DNA from: Deltaproteobacteria bacterium
Lineage (GTDB): Bacteria; Desulfobacterota; Desulfobacteria; Desulfobacterales; UBA5852
DNA: 64,000 bases
Assembly: GCA_020444045.1 (NCBI GenBank)
Contig: JAHLLS010000005.1
Coordinates: 175,007 to 239,006, forward strand
Reading direction: 5' to 3'
How positions within the stretch are numbered: position 1 is the stretch's first letter; every line of letters begins with the position of its first letter. The translations under genes and the position numbers were made by a program. Under the pieces are notes generated by a model that saw only the letters and a list, made by a program, of their open reading frames with translations, was not told where the DNA came from and did not search any database. This document shows positions 1-8,503 of the stretch, piece by piece.

Positions 1-1
1 C

Positions 2-559
2 GATCCCCATAAATTCATGGCGGCGCGTGAAGCCTACGAAGTTCTCTCCGACGCTGAAAAACGACGGGCCTATGATGCTGAAAGGCAGCCGCAAGAGACC
101 CCTGCCCGAAGGGAAGACTTCCCGGAGACCGCCCCGCATCGGCGCCAGACGTGGAAGCCGTTTCGGAATCCACCCGTCCAAGACCATTTTCTCCAAAGCA
201 TGATTCCCGGTTTTTACCGGAACCGTCGCCAACGTCCGGCACGGGGCCAAGGCCTCTACGTGGAAGTGATTTTGACGGAGTGGGAAGCCCTGCAAGGGGG
301 AACATTCCCCCTAACCCTTGCGGTTGCCGTTCCCTGTCCTTATTGTTTCGATAGGTGGGGTTCGCCGGGCGCGACTTGCCCCGCGTGTCGGGGATACGGT
401 GTTGTCCGATCGCGTCGTTCCTTCGACTTGAATCTTCCGCCGGACTTATCCGATGGCACGATATTGACCGTTTCCTTCGCTCCCGAAGGATTGGGCGAGA
501 TCACCCTGTTGATTGCGGTGCGGGTGAGGGGACGTAACACGGATCGTTGGCCATATTAA
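2..559 (+). CDS. DnaJ-like J-domain protein, 3' part
   Basis: The reading frame enters from the left edge, so the N terminus, including any HPD loop, is outside the window. The first residues (DPHKF, then AAREAYEVLSDAEKRRAYD) match the end of a J-domain, helices III-IV, the part that follows the DnaK-contacting loop. Around residues 105-125 there is a CPYC...CPACRGYG pair of Cys motifs, resembling half of the DnaJ zinc-finger region, and the last 50 residues are beta-rich like the start of a DnaJ C-terminal substrate domain. The protein stops soon after, so it is shorter than canonical DnaJ. It is likely a specialised co-chaperone rather than the housekeeping DnaJ. Family is clear; the client is unknown. 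The codon after 559 is followed by 320 bases without a gene. Confidence 0.75.
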   Translation, partial: DPHKFMAAREAYEVLSDAEKRRAYDAERQPQETPARREDFPETAPHRRQTWKPFRNPPVQDHFLQSMIPGFYRNRRQRPARGQGLYVEVILTEWEALQGGTFPLTLAVAVPCPYCFDRWGSPGATCPACRGYGVVRSRRSFDLNLPPDLSDGTILTVSFAPEGLGEITLLIAVRVRGRNTDRWPY

Positions 560-880
560 GGGGACAAGCCCTATTTCTTCACAACCATCCGTATTTATAA
601 GACTTATCGTTTCAATGCCGTCTTTGCCTGTTGCCTGTCCCATGCCGACGTCGCGACACCTTTTTCTTCATAGTTCCTCATAGTCGGGCAAAAACTTAAT
701 AAACATCTGGTAATATTACAAAAATAATTTTAAATCGGCTTTCATTATTTGCTTGCATTAAAATCAAAAATACATATATTCGCGCCAAATAGCCCAAGGA
801 AAAAAGCGGGCTGAAATGTCGGCCTCCGGAGGCTCCGGGCCGGAATCCAGAAAACCTTTTTCAACAAAGGAAAAAAGACG
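560..880. other. Intergenic region upstream of kamA
   Basis: No gene is supported here. The middle (about 690-780) is very AT-rich and carries the candidate kamA promoter. The 3' part has a short stem AGCCC...GGGCT (791-812) and a perfect 12-base palindrome GCCTCCGGAGGC (822-833) inside the predicted 5' leader of the kamA mRNA. I do not recognise a known riboswitch. A 33-codon frame from 816 overlaps the kamA start but has no well-placed SD. Confidence 0.5.
753..780 (+). promoter_or_regulatory. Candidate sigma-70 promoter of the kamA operon
   Basis: TTGCAT (753-758) and TATATT (775-780) are separated by 16 bases within an AT-rich stretch, about 100 bases upstream of the kamA start. No other convincing promoter lies between it and the operon. 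Confidence 0.5.
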
Positions 881-2191
881 ATGCAGGTTTCCATTAAACG
901 GAACCAAAAGCTGATCGCATCACCGAAGCCGGTCATCCAGGAGGGTGATGACGAACCTCCTGACCCTAACCCGTGTATCGAGGCTATCCCTTCCCTTGTC
1001 CCCCCTGACACCGCCTGTCGACTGGTCCGTTTTCCCACTCACCGCGCCGTAGCACTCACACCGACGGTAAGGTCGTTTCGAAAGAAACATTTCGCGGGTG
1101 TGCCCGCCAAACTCTGGAATGACTGGCAGTGGCAGACCAGCCACCGCATCCGCAGCCTGGCCCAGCTGGAGACCATGATTACCCTGTCGGAAGACGAGCG
1201 GGCGGCCTTTACCCAGGCCCATACGGTTCTGCCGCTGGGCATCACGCCTTATTACATGAGCCTGATTTCAGTGGACGATCCGGATCAGCCTCTCCGCCGT
1301 ACCGTGATTCCCACCATTCATGAAACCGTCAGTTCGCTGGGCGAGGCCCACGACCCGTTGGGCGAAGAGGCCATGAGCCCGGTACCCGGCCTGGTCCACC
1401 GCTATCCGGACCGGGTGCTCCTGCTGCTGTCGGATTTCTGTTCGACGTATTGCCGCTACTGCACCCGTTCCCGCGTGGTGGGCCACGGGGCGATCCACCC
1501 CAGCCGCAACCGGCTGGAGCGGGCCTTTGCCTATATCGAACAGAATCCGGTCATCCGGGACGTGCTGCTTTCAGGCGGCGACCCACTGATGTTGGGAGAA
1601 GAGAAACTCTCCTGGGTTATGTCGCGCCTGCGCCAGATTCCCCACGTGGAGATCATTCGCATCGGCACCAAAGTGCCGGCGGTGCTGCCCCAGCGCATTA
1701 CGCCGCGTCTGGTGCGTATGCTGCGCCGCTATCACCCCTTGTTGATGAGCCTGCACTTCACCCACCCGGACGAATGCACCTCGGAAACCTACCGCGCCTG
1801 CGCCATGTTGGCCGATGTGGGGATCCCCCTGGGCTCCCAGACGGTGTTGCTCAAGGGGGTCAACGACAATCTGGAAACCATGCGCACCCTCATGCATCAT
1901 CTCCTCAAGATGCGTGTTCGCCCTTATTACCTCTACCAGTGCGACCCGATCACCGGCTCCTCCCATTTCCGGACCCCCATCGAAACGGGCTTGGCGATCA
2001 TTCGCGGCCTGCGGGGGTTCACCAGCGGTTATGCCGTACCGACCTACGTGGTGGACGCCCCCGGCGGCGGCGGTAAAATTCCCCTCATGCCCGACTATGT
2101 GGCGGGCCGGGAAACCGACGCTCTGGTGCTCAGAAATTACGAAAACAATCTGTATCGCTACCCGGAAATCTGCCACATCACAAACGAATAA
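881..2191 (+). CDS. kamA: Lysine 2,3-aminomutase (KamA-family radical SAM)
   Basis: Radical SAM/PLP enzyme predicted to interconvert L-alpha-lysine and L-beta-lysine. Cys187, Cys191 and Cys194 form the CxxxCxxC site for the SAM-binding 4Fe-4S cluster. Lys399 in PGGGGK is the PLP Schiff-base lysine. Asp355 (YQCD) and Asp392 (VDAPGGGGK) lie 37 residues apart and 44 and 7 residues before that lysine, the same spacing as D293, D330 and K337 of clostridial lysine 2,3-aminomutase, which bind the lysine side chain. This supports lysine as the real substrate rather than an EpmB-type role. The first ~75 residues before WNDWQWQ are an extension that I do not recognise. The ATG has AAAGGA 10 bases upstream. 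It heads an operon with a YkgJ protein, two ATP-grasp ligases and an acetyltransferase/deacetylase fusion; no acetyltransferase of the AblB type stands alone next to it. Confidence 0.9.
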   Translation: MQVSIKRNQKLIASPKPVIQEGDDEPPDPNPCIEAIPSLVPPDTACRLVRFPTHRAVALTPTVRSFRKKHFAGVPAKLWNDWQWQTSHRIRSLAQLETMITLSEDERAAFTQAHTVLPLGITPYYMSLISVDDPDQPLRRTVIPTIHETVSSLGEAHDPLGEEAMSPVPGLVHRYPDRVLLLLSDFCSTYCRYCTRSRVVGHGAIHPSRNRLERAFAYIEQNPVIRDVLLSGGDPLMLGEEKLSWVMSRLRQIPHVEIIRIGTKVPAVLPQRITPRLVRMLRRYHPLLMSLHFTHPDECTSETYRACAMLADVGIPLGSQTVLLKGVNDNLETMRTLMHHLLKMRVRPYYLYQCDPITGSSHFRTPIETGLAIIRGLRGFTSGYAVPTYVVDAPGGGGKIPLMPDYVAGRETDALVLRNYENNLYRYPEICHITNE

Positions 2192-2275
2192 ACGCATGAT
2201 CACACCCTGGACGACCGGAGGCGCTTGCGGGCATCGTCTCCGGAGATGGCCGACCTGTTCCAGGAGGAGTAAACC

Positions 2276-2797
2276 ATGACAACAACACCGCCATCCCTGT
2301 GCGCCCGGTGCGCCCAGCAAGGCAAGACCTGCTGCCAGGGAAGGGAAATTTACATTACCCCCGAGGATATGCAGCGCATCCGTGCGTTTTCGGGAAAGCT
2401 GGAATTCGTGGAATGGTTAGCGACAAAGGATCCGGCGTACCTGGACCAGGACGACGATCCGATTTGGCAGCGGCATGTGATGGACCGTGACGGCCGCCGA
2501 CGAACCCTGAGACGCAAACCGAACGGGGACTGCCTGTTTCTGGGTCCCCAGGGGTGCTTTCTTCCCATGGACGTGCGCCCCCTCCTCTGCCGTCTGCACC
2601 CCCTGACCTACACGGCCGACCGCATCGACGCCGAGCCGGACGAAGGCTGCCCCAGGCACCTTCTATCCGCGGAGGAGTCGGTATTCGACGCTATTCACAT
2701 GACAATGGAACTGGCGCGGCAATGGCACCGCCAGCTCTACGAGGAGATTATCACCGATGACCATGACGATCGGATTGACATACGACCTTCGCTCTGA
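2276..2797 (+). CDS. YkgJ-family cysteine cluster protein
   Basis: A 173-residue protein of the YkgJ/UPF0153 type. The N terminus carries CARCAQQGKTCC (Cys9, Cys12, Cys19, Cys20) and the middle carries CLFLGPQGC followed by RPLLCRLHP, the typical set of metal-binding cysteines (zinc or Fe-S) of this family. No membrane segment or signal peptide is seen. The biochemical role of the family is not established. The SD AGGAGG sits just ahead of the ATG. The 3' end overlaps the next gene by 41 bases, which points to coupled translation, so it probably serves the same pathway as kamA and the two ligases, for instance in metal handling or redox support. Function within the pathway is inference. Confidence 0.85.
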   Translation: MTTTPPSLCARCAQQGKTCCQGREIYITPEDMQRIRAFSGKLEFVEWLATKDPAYLDQDDDPIWQRHVMDRDGRRRTLRRKPNGDCLFLGPQGCFLPMDVRPLLCRLHPLTYTADRIDAEPDEGCPRHLLSAEESVFDAIHMTMELARQWHRQLYEEIITDDHDDRIDIRPSL

Positions 2798-3773
2798 GTA
2801 CCTGGCGGAAGGGTTTTCGGAAGAAGAAACCGCCGAGTTCGACCGGGACGACACCGTGACCGCCATCGAGACCACCATCCGGTCCTTGGGGTACCGGACG
2901 GAACGTATCGGCCATGGCCGCCAACTGGCCGGGGCCCTGGTGGCTGGCCGGCGCTGGGATCTGGTGTTTAACATCGCCGAAGGCCTGCACGGCATTGGGC
3001 GTGAGGCGCAGGTGCCGGCGCTGTTGGACATGTACCGGATTCCTTACACGTTTTCGGATCCACTGGTCATGAGCCTCACCCTGCACAAGGGCATGACCAA
3101 GCGGGTCATCCGGGACGCCGGTGTGCCCACGGCCGATTTCCATGTGGCGGAAACCCCCGAAGACGCCCATGCGGTGCCTTTTGCCGCACCCTATTTCGTA
3201 AAACCGGTGGCCGAGGGCACCGGCAAGGGGGTCACGCCGGAATCCATCGTCCGGCGGAAAAGGGATCTCGAAGTGAATTGTCGACGATTGATCGATACCT
3301 TCAGGCAGCCGGTTATTATCGAGCCCTATCTTCCCGGTCGTGAGTTTACGGCGGGCATCCTGGGCACCGGCGTGCACGCCAGGGTCCTGGGCACCATCGA
3401 GGTGCATCTGCTGGATACCGCGGAGCAGGGCGTTTACTCCTATGTCAACAAGGAAGAGTGTGAATCGCGCGTCCTCTACCGCCTGGTGCGTCCGGTGGAC
3501 GATCCCGTGGTGGCCGAAGCCGAAGCCGTGGCACTTGCGGCCTGGCGAACGCTGGGCTGCCGGGACGCGGGTCGCCTGGATCTGCGCTGCGACGCCAGCG
3601 GCCAGCCCCTGTTCATCGAAGTCAATCCGCTGGCCGGCATCCATCCCGAGCATTCGGATCTGCCCATCATCTGCAACCACCTGGGGATTCCCTATCGGGA
3701 CCTGATCGGCTGGATCATTGCATCGGCCGCCACCCGGGTTGTGCAACCCCATCCCTTGCGAGGCGCCGCCTGA
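2757..3773 (+). CDS. ATP-grasp ligase, D-Ala-D-Ala-ligase-like (first copy)
   Basis: A 338-residue ATP-grasp enzyme predicted to join two carboxylate/amine substrates via an acyl-phosphate. Visible Ddl-like motifs are the ATP-binding VKPVAEGTGKGV (~153-164), IIEPYLPGREFT (~182-193) and the magnesium-binding C-terminal block RLDLRCD...FIEVNPLAGIHPEHSDLP (~263-295). The N-terminal part (LVFNIAEGLHGIGREAQVPALLD) matches the Ddl substrate-binding lobe. It is unlikely to be the cell-wall Ddl because there are two copies in tandem and the neighbours are kamA and an HDAC-like enzyme, not mur/fts genes. The start is chosen at 2757, with GAGGAG 8-11 bases upstream, overlapping the ykgJ-like gene; ATG at 2763 is an alternative. 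A beta-lysine-containing dipeptide as product is inference. Confidence 0.85.
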   Translation: MTMTIGLTYDLRSEYLAEGFSEEETAEFDRDDTVTAIETTIRSLGYRTERIGHGRQLAGALVAGRRWDLVFNIAEGLHGIGREAQVPALLDMYRIPYTFSDPLVMSLTLHKGMTKRVIRDAGVPTADFHVAETPEDAHAVPFAAPYFVKPVAEGTGKGVTPESIVRRKRDLEVNCRRLIDTFRQPVIIEPYLPGREFTAGILGTGVHARVLGTIEVHLLDTAEQGVYSYVNKEECESRVLYRLVRPVDDPVVAEAEAVALAAWRTLGCRDAGRLDLRCDASGQPLFIEVNPLAGIHPEHSDLPIICNHLGIPYRDLIGWIIASAATRVVQPHPLRGAA

Positions 3774-4822
3774 TGAAAATCGCCATCCTGCACGACACCG
3801 TTTCCGCGGAAGATGCCCCCGACGCCCAAGATGTCATGGCCCAGGCTGCTGCCGTCGCCCGGGCGCTTCGATCCCTGGGCCACACGGTTTCCCACCTGGC
3901 CTGCACCCTGAACCTGGCAGCCATACAAGCGACCTTGGGCCGCGGCCAGATCGACGGCGTGTTTAACCTGGTGGAATCCATCAATGGACAGGGACGCCTT
4001 ATTCATCTGCCGCTTTTCTGCCTGGACGCCATGGCGATGCCCTATACCGGCGCCCGGGCCGAGAGCATGCTGTTGACGTCCAACAAGACGCTGGCCAAGG
4101 GGTGGATGACCGCGGCCGGCATTTCCACACCCGCCTGGATCGGTCCCTGGCCGGGGACCGGTGAAAGACGCCGGAAGGCAACTTCCCAGCGTGGGACCTG
4201 GATCATCAAGTCGGTATGGGAGCATGCCTCCATCGGCCTGGGACCCCACAGCGTGATCGAAAACGCAGACCACGCCCAGGTGCTGCCGCTGCTTAAGACC
4301 CGCGCCCCCCAACTGGGCGGGGCCTGTTTTGCCGAGCGCTTCATCACGGGCCGCGAGTTCAATCTTTCGATCCTGGCGGGGCCCGAGGGCCCCGATGTGC
4401 TGCCGCCGGCGGAGATCGTTTTCGACGCCTACACCGCGGATATGCCCCGCATCGTGGACTACCGGGCCAAATGGGATACGGCGGCCTTCGAATACCACCA
4501 TACGCCCCGGCGGTTCGATTTCGAAGCCGCCGATGCCGATCTTCTGACACGCCTGAAAGTGTCGGCACGGCAGTGCTGGGACCATTTCGAACTGCAGGGG
4601 TATGCCCGGGTGGATTTTCGTGTGGACGAAGCGGGCCGGCTATGGGTGCTGGAGATCAATGCCAACCCATGTCTTTCGCCTGATGCCGGATTTGCGGCGG
4701 CCCTGGAGCGTGCGGGTATTGCCTATGTCGAGGCGATCGGCCGCATCCTTGCCGATGGATGTTTGCCGGACAAGGATGCCAGCAAAACCAGACAACCGGC
4801 CATGGCCCACGGGAGATCATAA
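3773..4822 (+). CDS. ATP-grasp ligase, second copy
   Basis: A 349-residue ATP-grasp protein whose start overlaps the stop of the previous ligase by one base (TGATG), a sign of translational coupling. The fold is the same, with LVESINGQGRLIHLPLFCLDAM in the N lobe, an ATP-binding WIIKSVWEHASIGLG segment, FAERFITGREFNLSIL, and the metal-binding ARVDFRVDEAGRLWVLEINANP near residues 280-300. It is divergent from the first copy, so the two probably use different substrates in successive ligations or form a heteromer. The usual Ddl serine/tyrosine catalytic triad cannot be confirmed by eye. It is followed five bases later by the GNAT-HDAC-GNAT gene. Confidence 0.82.
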   Translation: MKIAILHDTVSAEDAPDAQDVMAQAAAVARALRSLGHTVSHLACTLNLAAIQATLGRGQIDGVFNLVESINGQGRLIHLPLFCLDAMAMPYTGARAESMLLTSNKTLAKGWMTAAGISTPAWIGPWPGTGERRRKATSQRGTWIIKSVWEHASIGLGPHSVIENADHAQVLPLLKTRAPQLGGACFAERFITGREFNLSILAGPEGPDVLPPAEIVFDAYTADMPRIVDYRAKWDTAAFEYHHTPRRFDFEAADADLLTRLKVSARQCWDHFELQGYARVDFRVDEAGRLWVLEINANPCLSPDAGFAAALERAGIAYVEAIGRILADGCLPDKDASKTRQPAMAHGRS

Positions 4823-4827
4823 ACGGC

Positions 4828-7080
4828 ATGCTTCGCATTCGACGCATTTATGACAATGTGCTGCCGGTCAACAAGAGCACGTTGAACCAGGTTCAAGAAA
4901 TTCTTCGCAGCCGCTTCTCCGGCGTGGCCGAAGAGGAGATCGCCCTTATCGGTGAAAAGCTCCGAAACCCTTTCAAACAACGCTTCCGCACCATTCTTTT
5001 CGTGGCCGAAAGTATCAAGTCCAAGGTCCGCGGGTTCGCCATGCTGCTCCATGAACCGGAGCTGCATTTCGCTTACCTGGATTGGATCGCCACGGCATCC
5101 AACCGGGCCGGTGGCGGTATCGGTGGCGCCCTGTACGACCGCATCCGGCGGGAGGCCACGGCCCTGAAGGTGGCGGGGCTCTTTTTCGAGTGTCTTCCCG
5201 ACGATGCCGACGATTGCCAGGATCCGGCCGAACTCAAGCTGAACCGGTCCCGCTTGCGCTTTTACGAGCGTTACGGTGCCCGCCCCATCGTGGATACCGG
5301 TTACGAATCGCCCGTCAAACCGGGAGACACCTGCATGCCCCATCTGGTCTACGACGATCTGGGCAGCGGCCAGCCATTGAAAAAGGTGTATGCCCGGCAG
5401 GTGGTGCGCGCCGTGCTGGAGCGCAAGTATGCCGCCTATTGCCCGGCCGACTACGTCGAGCAGGTGGTGCAAAGTTTCAAGGACGATCCCGTGCACTTAC
5501 GGGCATTCCGCTATGTCAAACCCGAGGCGGTAGTGGCGACGGTGGAAAGCCGATCCGCCGAGCAGATCGCGCTCATCGTCAATGACCGCCACGATATCCA
5601 TCACGTCAACGAGCGGGGGTATGTGGAGTCGCCCGTGCGGGTAAAGAGCATTTTGAAGGTGATCGAACCCAGTGGTTTGTTTGCCGCCATCAAGCCTCGC
5701 CCCTTTCCGGACAAACATCTCCATGCCGTGCACGATGCGGATTTCGTGAGCTATCTCAAACGGGCCTGCGCCGAGGTGCCGGCGGGAAAATCCCTTTATC
5801 CCTACATCTTCCCCATCCGCAACAAGACCCGGCCCCCCAAGGAGCCCTCGGTCCTGTCCGGCTATTATTGCATCGACACCTTTACCCCCATCAACGCCAA
5901 CGCCTACCTGGCGGCCCGGCGCAGTGTGGACTGCGCCTTGACCGCCGCCCGCGAGATCCTGGACGGCCGCCGCATCGCCTACGCCCTGATCCGCCCGCCC
6001 GGCCACCACGCCGAGCGCCGGTCTTTCGGCGGTTTCTGTTATTTCAACAACAATGCCATCGCCGCTCAGTACCTGTGCACCCATGGCAAGGTGGCCATTC
6101 TGGATGTGGACTACCACCACGGCAACGGTGGCCAGGACATCTTCTACCGCCGCAGCGACGTTCTGACGGTTTCCATCCACGGCCACCCCCGGTTTGCCTA
6201 CCCGTATTTTTGTGGATTCGAGGAAGAGTGCGGGGAGGGCGAGGGCGAGGGGTTCAATCTGAATATTCCCCTGCCCGAGGCGGTGGATGGTGAAAAATAC
6301 CGCAAGGCCCTCGCACGGGCTTTGCGCCGCATCGAAGAATACCAGCCCCAGTTCCTGATCATCGGCCTGGGGCTGGACCCGGCCAAGGGCGACCCTACCG
6401 GCAGCTGGTCCCTCACGATGAAAGATTTTACCGAGAACGGTCGGATGATCGGCGCCCTGGGACTTCCCCTGGTGGTGATCCAGGAGGGTGGCTACCGAAC
6501 GCAAACCCTGGGGAAAAATGCGCTCGCTTTTTTTCGGGGGGTGGCCGAGGGTGTGGCTCAGTGGGCCGACAGCCGCCACGCGCACCATCACCGGGTTCAC
6601 GGGGTGGCCTTCCGGGATACGATCGTGCCCGAAGACGGCCCCCGGGTCCGCCGCCTGGTGGACATGACCGGTTTTTTCAATCCGGCGGAAGTGGACGTTG
6701 CCGAAGAACTGGTCGGGGAATATCTGGCCAAAGGCGACGCCAGCGGCTACAATTTTTTCATGGCCGACCACTACGGCCGACTGGCCGGATATGTTTGCTT
6801 TGGCCCCATCCCCGGGACGGCATCCAGCTATGATCTCTACTGGATTGCCGTTCATCCCGACTTCCAGAGCCGCGGGCTGGGACGGCGCCTGCTGGTGGAA
6901 GCCGAACGCCGCATCAAGGCCGCGGGCGGCAGCCGCATTTACGTGGATACATCACAGCGGGTGCAATACGCCAGCACGCGTGCCTTTTATGAAAGCTGCG
7001 GCTACCGCCTGGAGACCGTTCTCAAAGACTTCTACGCCGTGGGCGACGGCAAGGCGATTTACTGCAAATCCCTGATATAG
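4828..7080 (+). CDS. GNAT-HDAC-GNAT fusion (acetyltransferase / acetylpolyamine amidohydrolase-like)
   Basis: A 750-residue fusion. Residues ~1-190 are a GNAT acetyltransferase (acetyl-CoA loop RAGGGIGG). Residues ~260-590 are a class II HDAC-like amidohydrolase closest in motif to AphA: RPPGHHAERRSFGGFCYFNN, DVDYHHGNGGQD (Zn ligands Asp428, His430), GLGLD (third ligand Asp517) and EGGY (Tyr556). Residues ~610-750 are a second GNAT domain with QSRGLGRRLL. All HDAC catalytic residues appear intact. I place the start at ATG 4828, which has GGGAGA upstream; an in-frame ATG at 4759 would overlap the upstream gene and adds a sequence unlike any domain. One polypeptide that can both acetylate and deacetylate suggests a protective N-acetyl group added and removed during synthesis, or modification of lysine/polyamine-like substrates. 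That role is inference. Confidence 0.88.
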   Translation: MLRIRRIYDNVLPVNKSTLNQVQEILRSRFSGVAEEEIALIGEKLRNPFKQRFRTILFVAESIKSKVRGFAMLLHEPELHFAYLDWIATASNRAGGGIGGALYDRIRREATALKVAGLFFECLPDDADDCQDPAELKLNRSRLRFYERYGARPIVDTGYESPVKPGDTCMPHLVYDDLGSGQPLKKVYARQVVRAVLERKYAAYCPADYVEQVVQSFKDDPVHLRAFRYVKPEAVVATVESRSAEQIALIVNDRHDIHHVNERGYVESPVRVKSILKVIEPSGLFAAIKPRPFPDKHLHAVHDADFVSYLKRACAEVPAGKSLYPYIFPIRNKTRPPKEPSVLSGYYCIDTFTPINANAYLAARRSVDCALTAAREILDGRRIAYALIRPPGHHAERRSFGGFCYFNNNAIAAQYLCTHGKVAILDVDYHHGNGGQDIFYRRSDVLTVSIHGHPRFAYPYFCGFEEECGEGEGEGFNLNIPLPEAVDGEKYRKALARALRRIEEYQPQFLIIGLGLDPAKGDPTGSWSLTMKDFTENGRMIGALGLPLVVIQEGGYRTQTLGKNALAFFRGVAEGVAQWADSRHAHHHRVHGVAFRDTIVPEDGPRVRRLVDMTGFFNPAEVDVAEELVGEYLAKGDASGYNFFMADHYGRLAGYVCFGPIPGTASSYDLYWIAVHPDFQSRGLGRRLLVEAERRIKAAGGSRIYVDTSQRVQYASTRAFYESCGYRLETVLKDFYAVGDGKAIYCKSLI

Positions 7081-7115
7081 ATGGCGTCGGGTCTTTTTTC
7101 TCCTTGCCCTCCCTA

Positions 7116-7144
7116 TTGACCCCTCTGGCGGGGTCCCCTATAGT
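7116..7144 (+). promoter_or_regulatory. Sigma-70 promoter of the MFS gene
   Basis: TTGACC (7116-7121) and TATAGT (7139-7144) are separated by 17 bases, about 64 bases before the GTG start of the MFS gene. A strong dyad GGGCGG...CCGCCC (7156-7179, with an inner CCC/GGG stem) follows in the predicted 5' leader and could be an operator or an mRNA hairpin. Confidence 0.65.
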
Positions 7145-7207
7145 GCTCCCCTTCCGGGCGGTCCCCGACGGGTCCGCCCGCACTATAATCCGGAAAGGAC
7201 CGCCAGC

Positions 7208-8377
7208 GTGACGGCTTCCACCAAAATCAACATGCGGGTGATTTTTGCCCTGACCCTGGTGCATTTTACGGGGGATTTCTACAGCGCCTTTACCACCCCC
7301 CTGTTTCCGCTATTCGTGGAAAAATTAGGATTAACCCTGACCCAGGTGGGACTGATTGCCGGTATCGCCCGGTTTTTAGCTTTTATCGTGCAGCCGTCCG
7401 TGGGGTATCTGGCGGATCACTATCCGACACGAGCCTTCACCATGGTGGGACTTCTCCTGACCGTGGTCTTTATACCGCTGTCCGGCATCGCGCCGGGGTT
7501 CTGGACGCTGTTGCTCGTCATCGCCATCGGGTCGTTTGGCTCTTCCATGTTTCATCCCGCCGTGACGGGCATGGTGCCGCTTTATGCGGGGAACAAGGCC
7601 GGGTTGTCCATGTCGATTTTCAACACCGGCGGCACGCTGGCATTCGGGGTCGGCCCTCTTTTCATCACCTGGTACGCGGCCCGCTTTGGCCTGTCAGCCC
7701 TACCGGCCACCATGGCTCTCGGACTGATGGTAGCGGTCTACCTCTACCTAATCCTGCCGGCACCCCCCAATGAAGGGCTGTCGCAAAACGGCTTTTGGGG
7801 GGCGATCAAGGAAAGCCTGGGCGCCGCCTGGAAGACCATTGCGCTTATCTGGCTGGTGATGGTGCTGCGGGCGGTGGTGGGACAGTCCTTTATGACGTTT
7901 ATGCCGGTGCTGTTCGTGCAGGAGGGCTTCACGATCGTTTCCGCCGGCGTCATCTTCTCTTTGTTTACGGTGGCCGGCACCATCAGCGGGTTATTGGCCG
8001 GGGCGCTTTCCGACCGGATCGGATTCAAACCGGTGTTTTATGTCACCCACGGATTGATGACGCCGGTGTTGCTGCTCTTTCTGCAGTTGTCCGGCGGATG
8101 GGTCTACGCCGGTGCGGCGCTGGCCGGTGGGATCGTCCTGGCGACGCTGCCGTTGGGGGTGGTCATGGCCCAGTCCCTGGCGCCGCGGGGACGGTCCATG
8201 GTGGGCAGCCTCATGATGGGGTTTGCCTTCGGACTGGGGGGGCTCGTGGCCCCGCTGGTGGGCAAACTGGCCGACCTATATTCCGTACGCGTTGTTTTGA
8301 CCGGGATCTCGCTGATACCGCTGGTGACCCTGTTTCTGATCGCCCGCTTTCCCTCCGTCGACCGTCCGACCGCTTGA
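7208..8377 (+). CDS. MFS transporter, fosmidomycin-resistance (Fsr)-like
   Basis: A 389-residue inner-membrane major facilitator with about 12 hydrophobic segments. The first helix (HFTGDFYSAFTTPLFPLF), the loop GYLADHYPTRAF, the SSMFHPAVTGM motif and NKAGLSMSIFNTGGTLAFGVGP resemble Fsr-type drug exporters. The start is GTG 7208 with AAAGGA about 7 bases upstream; the in-frame ATG at 7232 would lose the N-terminal cytoplasmic tail. It has its own promoter, so it need not be co-transcribed with the kamA operon, but it is the nearest exporter and could secrete that operon's product. Substrate is unknown. Confidence 0.85.
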   Translation: MTASTKINMRVIFALTLVHFTGDFYSAFTTPLFPLFVEKLGLTLTQVGLIAGIARFLAFIVQPSVGYLADHYPTRAFTMVGLLLTVVFIPLSGIAPGFWTLLLVIAIGSFGSSMFHPAVTGMVPLYAGNKAGLSMSIFNTGGTLAFGVGPLFITWYAARFGLSALPATMALGLMVAVYLYLILPAPPNEGLSQNGFWGAIKESLGAAWKTIALIWLVMVLRAVVGQSFMTFMPVLFVQEGFTIVSAGVIFSLFTVAGTISGLLAGALSDRIGFKPVFYVTHGLMTPVLLLFLQLSGGWVYAGAALAGGIVLATLPLGVVMAQSLAPRGRSMVGSLMMGFAFGLGGLVAPLVGKLADLYSVRVVLTGISLIPLVTLFLIARFPSVDRPTA

Positions 8378-8503
8378 AACTCATAAAAATTGATGTATAA
8401 ATAGACCTGTGCGCTGTTTTGGGGGCGTAATCCGTCCCACGTCATCCATGCCGGCGATTCGAGCAAAACATTCATCGTGTTGCGCAACAGGGAGATACCC
8501 GTG

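Noticed and set aside
816..914. 33-codon frame overlapping the kamA start as a possible leader peptide
   Set aside because: No lysine-rich run before a terminator, no well-placed SD and no terminator/antiterminator pair; it lacks the features that make the alaC leader convincing.
5497..6855. Long minus-strand frame through the HDAC domain
   Set aside because: Shadow of the GNAT-HDAC-GNAT gene; the plus strand carries the catalytic motifs.
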